Below, piece by piece: positions 36,485 to 46,927 of a DNA stretch of 64,000 nucleotides. The DNA is from Flavobacteriaceae bacterium (GTDB lineage Bacteria; Bacteroidota; Bacteroidia; Flavobacteriales; Flavobacteriaceae). Location: positions 3,100,501 through 3,164,500 of the forward strand of contig CP046177.1 in assembly GCA_014075215.1 (NCBI GenBank). Reading direction: 5' to 3'. A program made the position numbers and the translations under genes. Within the stretch, counting starts at the first letter, position 1, and every line of letters begins with the position of its first letter. A model generated the notes under the pieces. The model was not told the origin of the DNA. It did no database searches and saw only the letters and a list, made by a program, of their open reading frames with translations.

Positions 36485-37642
36485 ATGAATACTACTTCCA
36501 CAGCGACGAAAGCACTTTTTGAAATAGATACGTATATTGATACATTGGTTAAAAAGATAGAGCTTTTAAGCTATGTGAACCCTGTTAATACGGAAAAGGA
36601 AAAGCAAGTATTTTTTGCTTCCAAGTACTTATCGGAACCTAATTTTATATATCCACCGATAGATTTTGATAAATTTAAATTGCATCGCAAATTTTTTTCC
36701 CAGCCCATAGAACTAATAGAAGATAAAAAGCTTAAAAAACTATATGAAGGTATTATTTATTCCTATTCCGGGTTAATTCAATGTATTGAAACCATAGGGG
36801 AGGGCAGAAAATTTTATTACAATAGTTTACATTCCTTCGGCACTCCAACAGAACAAGATGTAAACAATGCAAAATTTATTCTCCATTTTGAGACGGAAGA
36901 TATACAATCCGAAGCCTTTTTACCTAAGTACTCCTGTAGGGAAGCAGATCAGATTTTTAGAGCATATTCAAAAAAATACGATTTCAATTTTGAGATAAAA
37001 CATTCCTCTACCATAGGGGCTATAGCCATGGTTTTGAATAATACTAAAACATTGGTAATTAATACAAATCATATTTTTTCCGAGAATGAGACGGATGTAT
37101 TGACCAATCACGAAATCGGAGTGCATATGGTAACTACTATGAATGGCCTGTTACACCCGCTTAAAATATTTTCACATGGTTTTCCCGGCAATGTGGAAAC
37201 ACAGGAAGGATTGGCTGTTTTTAGTGAATATATGTCCGGAAGCCTTACTATAAAAAGATTAAAAGAGTTAGCATACAGAGTAATTGCAGTTGATAGCCTT
37301 GCAAAAGGCTACTCTTTTTCGAAAACGTTTAGATTGTTGCATACCACCTACGATTTGGATAGAGATGAGGCTTTTTATATTACGGTAAGAGCACATCGCG
37401 GAGGAGGATTCACAAAAGATTATTTATACTTAACCGGTTTAAAAAAGATATATCATTACTACAAAGCAGGAAACGATCTTAGCCTTTTACTAACAGGGAA
37501 AGTATCTCTTGAATATATAGACACTATACAATATATGCTGGGGAAAGGGTATGCAGTACAGCCAAAACATTATACCTCATCCTTTAAAAAGGATGCAAAT
37601 ACAAATGAAATAGTCAATTTTATTTTGGATAATTTGAAATAA
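36485..37642 (+). CDS. DUF1704 metallopeptidase-like protein (QEGLA motif)
   Basis: 385 residues. Residues about 215-265 carry TNHEIGVHMVTTMNG (H-E-x-x-x-H-like zinc site) and, 30 residues on, ETQEGLAVFSEYMSG, the QEGLA motif with a third ligand Glu. The family (flavohemoglobin expression-modulating QEGLA protein) is related to eukaryotic tubulin tyrosine carboxypeptidases (MATCAP). The bacterial role is unknown. Cytosolic. Its position after the ATP-grasp and amidohydrolase genes suggests a linked peptide or amino-acid tail modification and removal cycle, which is inference. Confidence 0.85.
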   Translation: MNTTSTATKALFEIDTYIDTLVKKIELLSYVNPVNTEKEKQVFFASKYLSEPNFIYPPIDFDKFKLHRKFFSQPIELIEDKKLKKLYEGIIYSYSGLIQCIETIGEGRKFYYNSLHSFGTPTEQDVNNAKFILHFETEDIQSEAFLPKYSCREADQIFRAYSKKYDFNFEIKHSSTIGAIAMVLNNTKTLVINTNHIFSENETDVLTNHEIGVHMVTTMNGLLHPLKIFSHGFPGNVETQEGLAVFSEYMSGSLTIKRLKELAYRVIAVDSLAKGYSFSKTFRLLHTTYDLDRDEAFYITVRAHRGGGFTKDYLYLTGLKKIYHYYKAGNDLSLLLTGKVSLEYIDTIQYMLGKGYAVQPKHYTSSFKKDANTNEIVNFILDNLK

Positions 37643-37723
37643 TTAAAAGATTAAAAAATTTAATGACCCTTCTTTAGGCAGGTAAACAGACATTCAAATA
37701 GTTGAGTAAAAAGTGAATTGATT

Positions 37724-38824
37724 TTATTCTATAATGATTTTTTTAGAAACACTTTGTTTATTACTCAGCAACCGCAATACATAGATACCGCTTTTTAAAT
37801 TTGTAATTGTAAGCTTGTTATTTGTAAAACCAGGTAGTGTGTTTTTATAGATTTGTTTTCCCGGGACAGAATAAATGGCAACTGAGTCTATATGTAATCC
37901 TTCTGAAATAGTAAGCGTAATACTATTTGTTGGTGAAGGATTCGGCGAAATAACCACTTTTTTTAATTGAGTATAATAATCGACAGCTAATACAGAGCCC
38001 CAAATCATGCTCACATATTCCGGATGATCTATATACGGATTTCGATTTCCCTGAAATGTATATGCCTCGTTATTTCGCGTAATTTCTCTTTGACTTACGG
38101 GATCTTCCGTATGCCATTTATGCAATAACCTGATGTACCAATCTTCATATATCTGGTCATTCGTCCCATTTAAAGGATTGTTTACAGTAGTATGTGTATC
38201 CCAACTACTATGGGTTACATCATCTTCATACCTTGTGGCAAAATACAACAGCATTCTGGCAATATCTCCTTTAAACTCATCTATAGGCTCAAAGACCACC
38301 CCGGTATAGGTATCATAGGTATTTGGGCCAACTTTAGAACCATTGCTAGATGTCCACGTGGGAGTTGAAATCTCTCCAAACGGGTAATTAGCCCTTCTGT
38401 TGTTTACAAATCCGTCAGAGGGTACTACATGGTGAATATCGCTTCGCATGGGAAATTGTTCGTTAAAAAAACCTTGAGGAAATATATGCTCACGATTATA
38501 GCAGTCGTTTTCAGAATTATAATTACCGCAGTTTCTGTCGTTGTGAATATAGTTGTAAGGATCGGGACCGGCCGGATTTTCGGAATACATGTCCAGTACC
38601 GTATGATCGTTTTCGTAGAAAGTATCGGTGTCCGTAGTTGTATAGGCGTTATATAAAGCACTATAACCTCTATCCGTATGCCCGTTGGTAATGATGGTTT
38701 TCAACTGCGATTTTAAAATATATCCGCTACCTGTAACTGTACTGTAATATCCCGGAGGTATTTGCGAAAAAACCGGCATAACCAAAAAAAGAGCAGACAG
38801 CAAAAGTAACGTTCTTATTACCAC
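37724..38824 (-). CDS. Secreted endonuclease I with T9SS sorting domain
   Basis: 366 residues, GTG start 38824. Signal peptide MVIRTLLLLSALFLVMPVFS. Endonuclease I domain contains NDCYNREHIFPQGFFNEQF and SDIHHVVPSDGFVNNRRANYPFG (catalytic His/Asn and metal site), then FKGDIARMLLYFATRY. The T9SS end is VVISPNPSPTNSI...SGIYVLRLLSNKQ. It digests extracellular DNA for nutrients or biofilm control. Monocistronic; upstream lies a family 1 inverted-repeat element. Confidence 0.92.
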   Translation of the reverse strand: MVIRTLLLLSALFLVMPVFSQIPPGYYSTVTGSGYILKSQLKTIITNGHTDRGYSALYNAYTTTDTDTFYENDHTVLDMYSENPAGPDPYNYIHNDRNCGNYNSENDCYNREHIFPQGFFNEQFPMRSDIHHVVPSDGFVNNRRANYPFGEISTPTWTSSNGSKVGPNTYDTYTGVVFEPIDEFKGDIARMLLYFATRYEDDVTHSSWDTHTTVNNPLNGTNDQIYEDWYIRLLHKWHTEDPVSQREITRNNEAYTFQGNRNPYIDHPEYVSMIWGSVLAVDYYTQLKKVVISPNPSPTNSITLTISEGLHIDSVAIYSVPGKQIYKNTLPGFTNNKLTITNLKSGIYVLRLLSNKQSVSKKIIIE

Positions 38825-38851
38825 AGAAATAAATTTTTAAACTTATAAATT

Positions 38852-39013
38852 GAAACCTTTGTAAAATATTGATATATTCCGTATTGAAATTGATTTGACT
38901 TTAAATTTCTTCCTTCTCGAAAATTTTAAATCCTCAAAACCAACAGGTTATTCCGGTTGAAAATTTTCTTCGGGCGTCGAACTTTTTTGCCAAATTAATT
39001 CTGCAAAAACCTC
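38852..39013. repeat. Inverted-repeat element, family 1, copy C (162 bp)
   Basis: Opposite orientation to copy A: GAAACCTTTGTA at the left and GCAAAAACCTC at the right. Body matches copy A nearly throughout, including the CCGGAATAACCTGTTGGTTT segment. It is more diverged at both ends than copies A and B. It fills the gap between the nuclease and rsmB-like genes, only 3 bases from the latter's stop. Confidence 0.8.
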
Positions 39014-39016
39014 AAA

Positions 39017-40228
39017 CTACTTCTTCTCCAAAAGTGCCATGTAAAACCCATCATACCCTGATAAATGAGCAAACACCTTGTTCTCTTTTACAAAAGTAAA
39101 ACTTTTCCCTGATTCGGATGTTAAAAATGTATTAACTTGCTCTTGATTTTCTGAGGGAAGTATAGAGCAGGTTGCATAGACTAATTTTCCTCCCGGCTTT
39201 ACCAGCTTGGCATATTCCTGTAAAATTTCTTGTTGTGTTTTTTTGATAGCATCTAAAAATTCAGGCTGTAATTTCCATTTGGAATCCGGATTACGTCTCA
39301 GTACACCTAAACCGGAACAGGGGACATCTATTAAAACCCGATCTGCTTTTTGGTATAATTTTTTTAAAGGTTTTGTAGAATGAATCACGCGATTTGTACA
39401 ATTATGTACTCCGTTTCTTTTGGCTCGTATTTTTAGCCTTTTCAATTTACTTTCATATATATCCATTGCAATAATCTGCCCTTTGTTTTTCATTAAAGCA
39501 GCCAGGTGCAGTGCCTTTCCGCCTGCCCCTGCGCAAGCATCTACTACTTTCATACCCGGTGCTACATCTAAGTAGGGTGCTACTAATTGAGAAGATGCAT
39601 CCTGTACTTCAAACAATCCGTTTTTAAAAGCTTGTGTTTTAAAAACATTGGCACGTTCCACAAGCTTTAATGCATCAGGATAATATGGGATACATGCTGC
39701 ATTAATATTTTCCGCACGCAATATTTTCCGTAAATTCTCTTTAGTGGTTTTTAATGTATTGGTTCTTAAAATAACTTCAGCTTGTTTGTTTAATGCTGTT
39801 ATTTCTTTGATCCAAAGTGCTTCTCCTATTTCCGATATCCCAACCTCATCGATCCAGTCGGGGATAGAGGCACTGAATTTTCTAATTTTTGAGAGCTTGT
39901 CAAATCTTCCTTTGATTCTTCTGGACGGTGTAGGTTCAATTTGATTCCAGTCGGGTAGCGGAATCCCTTTTAAAACACACCAAACAGAAAAAAGACGCCA
40001 TAGATCTTGCCTGCTAAAAGGTTGTTTTACTTCGGCAATTTCGGCATATAAACGCTTCCAGCGTACAATATCATAAATAGTTTCCGCCACAAATTTACGA
40101 TCTCTGCTTCCCCAACGTTTATCTCTTTTTAGCACTTTCTCCACAGTTTTATCAGCATACATTTCTTCATTAAATATATCCCTGATAGCATCAATAACCG
40201 CAAATACCAAATTTCTATGTAACCTCAC
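39017..40228 (-). CDS. 16S rRNA m5C methyltransferase (RsmB/NOP2-Sun type)
   Basis: 403 residues, GTG start. N-terminal RsmB-like helical domain (about 1-130) is followed by the class I fold: VVDACAGAGGKALHLAAL (motif I), AMDIYESKLKR, RVLIDVPCSGLGVLRRNPDSKW (motif IV Cys) and YATCSILPSENQEQV (motif VI Cys, nucleophile). It methylates a cytosine in 16S rRNA. It has its own -7 box and diverges from recG. Confidence 0.88.
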   Translation of the reverse strand: MRLHRNLVFAVIDAIRDIFNEEMYADKTVEKVLKRDKRWGSRDRKFVAETIYDIVRWKRLYAEIAEVKQPFSRQDLWRLFSVWCVLKGIPLPDWNQIEPTPSRRIKGRFDKLSKIRKFSASIPDWIDEVGISEIGEALWIKEITALNKQAEVILRTNTLKTTKENLRKILRAENINAACIPYYPDALKLVERANVFKTQAFKNGLFEVQDASSQLVAPYLDVAPGMKVVDACAGAGGKALHLAALMKNKGQIIAMDIYESKLKRLKIRAKRNGVHNCTNRVIHSTKPLKKLYQKADRVLIDVPCSGLGVLRRNPDSKWKLQPEFLDAIKKTQQEILQEYAKLVKPGGKLVYATCSILPSENQEQVNTFLTSESGKSFTFVKENKVFAHLSGYDGFYMALLEKK

Positions 40229-40256
40229 TTCAGCTTTCGTTAAAAATAATACGCCG

Positions 40257-40264
40257 CAAAGGTA
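40257..40264 (-). promoter_or_regulatory. -7 box of rsmB-like gene
   Basis: Minus-strand TACCTTTG (TAnnTTTG), 28 bases before the start codon. Confidence 0.5.
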
Positions 40265-40369
40265 GGAATATCAGGCGATTTTTAACCCACTCAAAAAATG
40301 TACATGAGTTTATTAATTTTTAACAAGAATCTGTATTTTCGTGATGAGCCTTAATTAAACGTTCAAAAA

Positions 40370-42469
40370 TTGAATCTGCTACTTCAACCCATATCTTATA
40401 TAAAAGGCGTTACCACGTCAAAAGCTCATTTATTATTGGCTGAAGTAGGCATTCGTAATGGAAATGATTTATTGCATTTTTTTCCATTCAGATATATAGA
40501 CAAAACAACATTTTATAGTATAGAGGAGCTTCTAGATGCTAATTCCGAAGTGCAAATCATAGGAAAAATAACAGAGCTAAAATCCGTTGCTCAAAAGAGG
40601 GGAAGCAGGTTAGTGGCTAAATTTTCCGACGGAACAGGAACTGTGGAACTCATCTGGTTCAGAGGTCAAAAATGGATTAAAAATGCACTAAAGATCAATG
40701 AAAAGTATATAATTTACGGGAAACCCCATTTTTATAAAGGCACTTTTAGCATTCCGCACCCGGAAATGGAATTGGAAAAAGAAGCCAAAAAGAAGATACA
40801 ATCCAAATTGCAACCGGTATATCCGTCTACGGAAAAACTTCAAAATAACGGTGTAAGTAATAAGGTAATCAGAGGATATATTCAAACATTATTGCGAGGT
40901 GTTATTGAAAATATTTCAGAGAGTTTATCCGGTAATTTTATGTTGGAACACGGGCTCATCTCAAAGAAAGAAGCATTGTTACATATTCATTTTCCCAAGA
41001 ATAGTCAGCTTCTTTCAAAAGCACAATATAGATTGAAATTTGAAGAACTGTTTTTTATTCAACTCCAGCTACTCATAAAGAAACGTATCAGAAAATATAA
41101 AATCAAAGGATATGTTTTTAAAAGTATCGGTGATTATTTTACTACTTTTTACAAACAGCATTTGCCTTTTGAATTGACACATGCACAAAAACGGGTTTTA
41201 AGGGAAATACGAAAAGATGTGGCATCAAATGCTCATATGAACCGTTTATTGCAAGGAGATGTAGGTTCCGGAAAAACAATTGTCGCATTGTTGTCCATGC
41301 TGATGGCTATTGATAACGGTTATCAGGCAACACTCATGACACCCACGGAAATTTTGGCAACACAACATTATAATGCCATAAAAGAGCTATTGAAAAATAC
41401 AGATATAGTGGTTGAACTGCTTACAGGGTCTGCTAAAGCAAAAAAAAGAAAACAACTCCATACAAGTCTGGAAGAGGGATATTTAAAAATACTGATAGGT
41501 ACCCACGCATTGATAGAAGATAAAGTAAAATTTAAAAATCTGGGAATTGCCATTATCGATGAGCAACATCGGTTTGGCGTTGCACAGCGCTCTAAACTCT
41601 GGAAGAAAAATGAATTACCTCCGCATATATTGGTCATGACAGCAACTCCGATCCCAAGAACACTGGCCATGAGTGTTTATGGTGATTTGGATATTTCCGT
41701 AATAGATGAATTACCCCCCGGTAGAAAAGAAGTAAAAACAGTACATAAATACGATAGTAACAGATTATCCGTATTTAAATTTATGAAAAGCGAAATAGAG
41801 AAGGGGAGGCAGATATATATGGTATATCCGCTAATTAAAGAATCTGAGGTGATGGATTATAAAGATTTGATGGACGGTTATGAAAGCATTTCCAGGGAAT
41901 TTCCGCTACCTAAATATCAAATAAGTATGGTCCATGGAAAAATGAAACCTGAAGACAAGGAGTATGAAATGGGTCGTTTTGTAAGGGGCGAAACCCACAT
42001 CATGGTAGCTACTACGGTTATAGAAGTAGGAGTAAATATCCCGAATGCCAGTGTCATGGTTATTGAAAGTGCAGAACGCTTTGGGTTGAGTCAGCTTCAT
42101 CAGTTGAGAGGCAGGGTAGGAAGAGGGGCAGATCAGAGCTACTGCATTCTATTAACGAGTTTTAAATTATCTGCGGATGCTAAAGTCCGGTTGAAAACGA
42201 TGGTAGATACCACAGACGGGTTTAAAATTTCCGAAGTAGATTTGAAACTTCGCGGCCCCGGAAATATGATGGGTACGCAACAAAGCGGAGTACTGAATTT
42301 GAAAATTGCAGATGTGGTAAAAGACACTCATATCTTACAAAAAGCAAGGGCGGCGGCTATCAAATTATTGAACCATGACCCAAACCTTTCCAAATCAGAA
42401 CATAAAGAAATATTGGATACCTATACAACACTTCAGAAAAAATCAGGGATGTGGGGCAATATAAGTTAG
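40370..42469 (+). CDS. recG: ATP-dependent DNA helicase RecG
   Basis: Branch-migration helicase that regresses stalled forks. 699 residues. OB wedge domain at about 55-150; helicase motifs LLQGDVGSGKTIVAL (Walker A, about 298), IIDEQHRFGV (DExH, about 396), MTATPIPRTLAM (about 423), ATTVIEVGVNIPNA and HQLRGRVGRGADQSYC. The only available start in frame after a stop is TTG 40370 (MNLLLQPISYIKGV). Confidence 0.96.
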   Translation: MNLLLQPISYIKGVTTSKAHLLLAEVGIRNGNDLLHFFPFRYIDKTTFYSIEELLDANSEVQIIGKITELKSVAQKRGSRLVAKFSDGTGTVELIWFRGQKWIKNALKINEKYIIYGKPHFYKGTFSIPHPEMELEKEAKKKIQSKLQPVYPSTEKLQNNGVSNKVIRGYIQTLLRGVIENISESLSGNFMLEHGLISKKEALLHIHFPKNSQLLSKAQYRLKFEELFFIQLQLLIKKRIRKYKIKGYVFKSIGDYFTTFYKQHLPFELTHAQKRVLREIRKDVASNAHMNRLLQGDVGSGKTIVALLSMLMAIDNGYQATLMTPTEILATQHYNAIKELLKNTDIVVELLTGSAKAKKRKQLHTSLEEGYLKILIGTHALIEDKVKFKNLGIAIIDEQHRFGVAQRSKLWKKNELPPHILVMTATPIPRTLAMSVYGDLDISVIDELPPGRKEVKTVHKYDSNRLSVFKFMKSEIEKGRQIYMVYPLIKESEVMDYKDLMDGYESISREFPLPKYQISMVHGKMKPEDKEYEMGRFVRGETHIMVATTVIEVGVNIPNASVMVIESAERFGLSQLHQLRGRVGRGADQSYCILLTSFKLSADAKVRLKTMVDTTDGFKISEVDLKLRGPGNMMGTQQSGVLNLKIADVVKDTHILQKARAAAIKLLNHDPNLSKSEHKEILDTYTTLQKKSGMWGNIS

Positions 42470-42620
42470 TTGGTGGTTTGCGAAAAACCGAAACTTAAAA
42501 CTTGAAATTTTCCAACTTGAAACTGCACAACTATACCGTTATCGTTAACAACTTAAAATAAAACATTTTTGCCACTACTAAATTTTTATGTTTTTTTACA
42601 TATCAAAAATTGAATGACGG

Positions 42621-45026
42621 ATGATTGTAAATACTGAATTAGAACAAAAAGGTAATCAATTTCCTACTTATATTGTAAAATACTCAAAAGATGTTGATAG
42701 TTTATACTTCACTGCTAAAAATGGTGTGGTTTTACAACTGACGATTTTTAGAGATAGTGTACTGCGTTTTCGTTATACCACCACGGGAAAATTTGAAAAC
42801 GATTTTTCTTATGGAATTACTAAATATGCAAGTCGCGGGTACAACAAATTAGAAGTTTTTGAGGAAACGGATCACTATGTAATTACCACTTCAAAGCTCA
42901 TTTGTAAAGTTAACAAAGATGATATGCGTATTGATTTGTATGATGCAAATGACGGAAAATTAATCAATGAAGATGAGCTTGGTTTTCATTGGGAAGAGAA
43001 CTATCATTTTGGAGGGAATATTGTTAAAATGAGTAAGGTTTCTTATAAAACAGAAAGTTATTATGGCTTAGGAGATAAGCCCGTACAAGTGGGGTTAAAA
43101 GGACGGCGTTTTGAAAATTGGGCAACCGATTCTTACGCTTTTGGAAAAGAAACTGATCCTATCTACAAAGCCATTCCCTTTTACACGGGGATTCATGACA
43201 ACAAAGCTTACGGAATCTTCTTTGATAACTCATTCAGAACACATTTTGATTTTGCATACGAACGAAGGAATACTACCAGTTTTTGGGCAGATGGTGGTGA
43301 AATGAATTATTATTTCATTTACGGACCGAAAATGGAAGATGTGGTGGTTAGCTATACGGATCTAACAGGAAAACCACATCATTTGCCGCCACTTTGGGCC
43401 TTGGGTTTCCATCAGTGCAAATGGAGTTATTATCCGGAGAGCAATGTAAAAGAAGTTACCCAAAAATTCAGGAAACTTAATATTCCGTGTGATGCGATTT
43501 ATTTAGACATTGATTATATGGATGGTTTCCGTTGTTTTACCTGGAATAAAAATCGGTTTCCCGATCCAAAGCGCATGGTAAAAGCATTGGAAGATGATGG
43601 ATTTAAAATGGTAGTGATTATTGATCCGGGAATTAAAATCGATCCGGAATACGATGTCTTTAAAGAAGCATTGGATAAAGATTATTTCTGTAAACGTGCC
43701 GATGGACCTTATATGAAAGGGAAAGTATGGCCCGGAGCATGTTATTTTCCGGACTTCACTAATGCAGAGGTACGCGATTGGTGGTCAGACTTATACAAAG
43801 AACTGATTGAAGATATCGGAGTAAAAGGAGTTTGGAACGACATGAATGAACCGGCTGTGATGGAAGTTCCTAATAAAACTTTTCCGGATGATGTACGTCA
43901 TGATTACGACGGAAATCCGTGTAGCCATCGCAAAGCACACAATATTTATGGAATGCAGATGGCACGTGCCACCTATCACGGGTTAAAGAAATATTCGTAT
44001 CCAAAACGCCCGTTCGTGATTACACGTTCTGCTTATTCCGGCACACAACGTTATACGTCTAGCTGGACAGGTGATAATATTGCTACTTGGGAGCATTTAT
44101 GGATTGCGAATGTCCAGGCACAACGTATGGCCATGTCCGGTTTCTCATTTGTCGGAAGTGATATTGGAGGATTTGCAGAACAACCTCAAGGCGAGTTGTT
44201 TACTCGCTGGATACAATTAGGTATTTTTCACACATTTTGCAGGGTTCACTCTTCAGGCGATCACGGAGATCAGGAACCTTGGGAATTTGGAAACGATATC
44301 ACGGACATCGTTCGTAAATTCATAGAAATCCGATACCAGTTATTACCTTATTTGTATACGGCATTCTGGAAATATGCTAATGAAGGAATACCTGTTATAA
44401 AATCGCTGGTTCTATACGATCAGGAAGATATTCATACACACTACAGAAGCGATGAATTTATCTATGGAGATCATATTTTGGTCTGCCCTGTTTTAGAGCC
44501 TAATGCCAAAGGAAGAAGAATGTACATTCCACGGGGAAAATGGTATAACTTCTGGAGCGATGAAATTGTTGAAGGCGGTGAAGAAATGTGGGTGGATGCT
44601 GATTTAGATAGCATGCCGATCTTTATTAAAGAAGGAGCAGTCATCCCCAAATACCCTATACAACAGTATGTCGGTGAAAAGCAATTTGATGAAATTACTT
44701 TGGATGTTTACCACAAAACAGGTAAGGAATCTTCTACGTTATATGATGATGCTCACGACGGATACGATTATAAAAAAGGAAGATATAGCTTACGTACTTT
44801 TAAATTAACAGGAAAAAAGACAGAAGTTATCTTACAACAACATAAAGAAGGGAAATTTGATGCAAATTACACTAAATTTCATCTCGTTTTTCACAACCTG
44901 CCGTTTACCATCACATCCATACAAATTGATAATGTAGAAATTCCATTAAAAAACTTAAAAGTAAACGTTAAAAATTCCATTACCATCAATAAGGAGTTTA
45001 CGGAACTGCATTTGTTCGGAGAATGA
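42621..45026 (+). CDS. GH31 alpha-glucosidase
   Basis: 801 residues, no signal peptide, so intracellular. N-terminal beta-sandwich (galactose mutarotase-like, about 1-245), TIM barrel with catalytic nucleophile in KGVWNDMNEPAVME (about 412) and acid/base Asp in SSWTGDNIATWEHL (about 482), then C-terminal beta domains. Hydrolyses alpha-linked glucose from maltose or starch oligosaccharides. It is preceded by a 150-base gap and is not in a PUL. Confidence 0.93.
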   Translation: MIVNTELEQKGNQFPTYIVKYSKDVDSLYFTAKNGVVLQLTIFRDSVLRFRYTTTGKFENDFSYGITKYASRGYNKLEVFEETDHYVITTSKLICKVNKDDMRIDLYDANDGKLINEDELGFHWEENYHFGGNIVKMSKVSYKTESYYGLGDKPVQVGLKGRRFENWATDSYAFGKETDPIYKAIPFYTGIHDNKAYGIFFDNSFRTHFDFAYERRNTTSFWADGGEMNYYFIYGPKMEDVVVSYTDLTGKPHHLPPLWALGFHQCKWSYYPESNVKEVTQKFRKLNIPCDAIYLDIDYMDGFRCFTWNKNRFPDPKRMVKALEDDGFKMVVIIDPGIKIDPEYDVFKEALDKDYFCKRADGPYMKGKVWPGACYFPDFTNAEVRDWWSDLYKELIEDIGVKGVWNDMNEPAVMEVPNKTFPDDVRHDYDGNPCSHRKAHNIYGMQMARATYHGLKKYSYPKRPFVITRSAYSGTQRYTSSWTGDNIATWEHLWIANVQAQRMAMSGFSFVGSDIGGFAEQPQGELFTRWIQLGIFHTFCRVHSSGDHGDQEPWEFGNDITDIVRKFIEIRYQLLPYLYTAFWKYANEGIPVIKSLVLYDQEDIHTHYRSDEFIYGDHILVCPVLEPNAKGRRMYIPRGKWYNFWSDEIVEGGEEMWVDADLDSMPIFIKEGAVIPKYPIQQYVGEKQFDEITLDVYHKTGKESSTLYDDAHDGYDYKKGRYSLRTFKLTGKKTEVILQQHKEGKFDANYTKFHLVFHNLPFTITSIQIDNVEIPLKNLKVNVKNSITINKEFTELHLFGE

Positions 45027-45071
45027 TATTTTGGGTTGTTATTGTATGAAGAATCAAACTCTTCATCTTGT

Positions 45072-46148
45072 CTAAATAGACTCTCTCAACTCTTTAAGTT
45101 TATTCATGTTTTCTGCCAGCATCAATTCATCGGTTATCTTTTGAAGATCACCATTGACAATATTGGACAGATTGTATAAGGTCAGGCCAATTCTATGATC
45201 GGTAACACGACCTTGCGGATAATTGTAAGTTCTGATCTTTGCAGAACGATCTCCTGACGTTACCATAGAACCGCGCTTTGCGGCATCGGCTTCTTGTTTT
45301 TTAGCTAATTCCAAATCATATAAACGAGAACGCAATACTTTAAAGGCTTTTTCTTTATTCTTATGTTGCGATTTCTGATCTTGGCATTGCGCCACTAATT
45401 CGGTGGGAATATGCGTTAACCGAACTGCAGAATACGTTGTATTTACAGATTGCCCGCCAGGGCCTGAAGAACAGAAATAATCAATTCGCACATCTTTTGG
45501 ATCAATTTCCACATCAAATTCTTCTGCTTCGGGAAATACCATACAAGTGGCCGCAGAAGTATGTACACGTCCCTGTGTTTCTGTCTGTGGCACACGCTGT
45601 ACACGATGTACTCCGGCTTCAAATTTTAGTATTCCATACACATCTTCACCCGTTACTTCAAACTGAATTTCTTTGAATCCGCCATTAGTTCCTTCACTGA
45701 AATCTACCGTGGCAACCTTCCAACCTTTACTCTCACAATACTTCGTATACATTCTAAATAAATCACCGGCAAAAATACTTGCCTCATCTCCTCCGGTTCC
45801 TGCTCGTAATTCCACTACAGCATTTTTAGCATCTTCAGGGTCTTTTGGAATCAGTAAAAACTTTATTTCTTCTTCCAATTGAGGAATCCTATTATTAGCT
45901 TCATCCATTTCCATTTTAGCCATCTCTACCATTTCAGCATCGGAACCATCAGCAATAATTTCTTTCGCTTCTGTAATATTGCCTAACAGCATTTCATATT
46001 CTTTGGCTTTTTTAACCATTACGCCCAAGTCTTTGTACTCTTTGTTCAATCGTACATAACGCTTCTGATCAGTAATAATATCAGGTTGAATAATCAAATC
46101 GGAAACCTCATCATATCGCTGTTTTACTATCTGTAGTTTGTCTAACAT
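45072..46148 (-). CDS. prfA: Peptide chain release factor 1
   Basis: 358 residues, standard length. The catalytic GGQ lies in [19 protein letters not shown] (about 225-243), with [19 protein letters not shown] upstream, a class I RF signature. The stop-codon recognition PxT-type loop is between them (about residue 185). Recognises UAA and UAG. It converges with the GH31 gene. Confidence 0.96.
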   Translation of the reverse strand: MLDKLQIVKQRYDEVSDLIIQPDIITDQKRYVRLNKEYKDLGVMVKKAKEYEMLLGNITEAKEIIADGSDAEMVEMAKMEMDEANNRIPQLEEEIKFLLIPKDPEDAKNAVVELRAGTGGDEASIFAGDLFRMYTKYCESKGWKVATVDFSEGTNGGFKEIQFEVTGEDVYGILKFEAGVHRVQRVPQTETQGRVHTSAATCMVFPEAEEFDVEIDPKDVRIDYFCSSGPGGQSVNTTYSAVRLTHIPTELVAQCQDQKSQHKNKEKAFKVLRSRLYDLELAKKQEADAAKRGSMVTSGDRSAKIRTYNYPQGRVTDHRIGLTLYNLSNIVNGDLQKITDELMLAENMNKLKELRESI

Positions 46149-46398
46149 CCTCCGTCGTTATTGGATAGCGAATTTACAATTTTTTATCATAATCTTTTTC
46201 TAAAAAAATATTGAATATCAAAAAATGAGCTCTAAGTTAAAATAATACCGGTATAAGGATAATCATCCGGAGAGCATCTTGGAAACCTTTCAATCTTTTC
46301 ATCTTTAATTTTTATAATTCACTTAATATCTATAAATTACATATCAAAACGGATAACCAAAAAAATAGATACTATCTTTATTCAAAGTTAATAATGTC

Positions 46399-46827
46399 AT
46401 GAAAAAACTTATATATATCCTATGTTGCATTTTTCTGATTTCCTGCCATAAAAAAATACATAAAAAACCGGAATTTCTCTTGGGTAACTGGACTCGTTTG
46501 AATGATAAATCTGGACAAAAAACCTATGAAAAATGGAACTCTGACTTTACCGGAATAGGATATACGCTACAAGAAAAAGACACGGTTTTCAAAGAAATTC
46601 TTAGTATTATCAATAAAAACGACACCCTTTATTTGCAAGTTGAAGGAGTAAATGAAAAGCCTACTTTGTTTCGTTTTACATCTCAAACCCAAATTTCTTT
46701 TACCTGCGAAAACCCAAAGAATGAATTTCCAAAAAAGATCAGTTATTATATGCACTCCGATACACTAAAAGCTACTGTTTCAAATGATGACTTTACCATT
46801 GATTTTGTCTTTATAAAATCATTATAG
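46399..46827 (+). CDS. Small lipoprotein (DUF6265-like)
   Basis: 142 residues. Signal with lipobox LISC at residues 13-16. The domain LLGNWTRLNDKSGQKTYEKW and the later TLYLQVEGVNEKPTLFRF and DFTIDFVFIKSL give a small beta barrel like the DUF6265/lipocalin-like family. Role unknown. No close operon partner. Confidence 0.7.
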   Translation: MKKLIYILCCIFLISCHKKIHKKPEFLLGNWTRLNDKSGQKTYEKWNSDFTGIGYTLQEKDTVFKEILSIINKNDTLYLQVEGVNEKPTLFRFTSQTQISFTCENPKNEFPKKISYYMHSDTLKATVSNDDFTIDFVFIKSL

Positions 46828-46927
46828 TTCAACACACATGAATACTTAGACATTCTTCTATTACGTATTCGATGTCATTTACCACTTGAATCTACCGGTA
46901 TTATTTTGCTGTTTTTCGGTAAAATAA

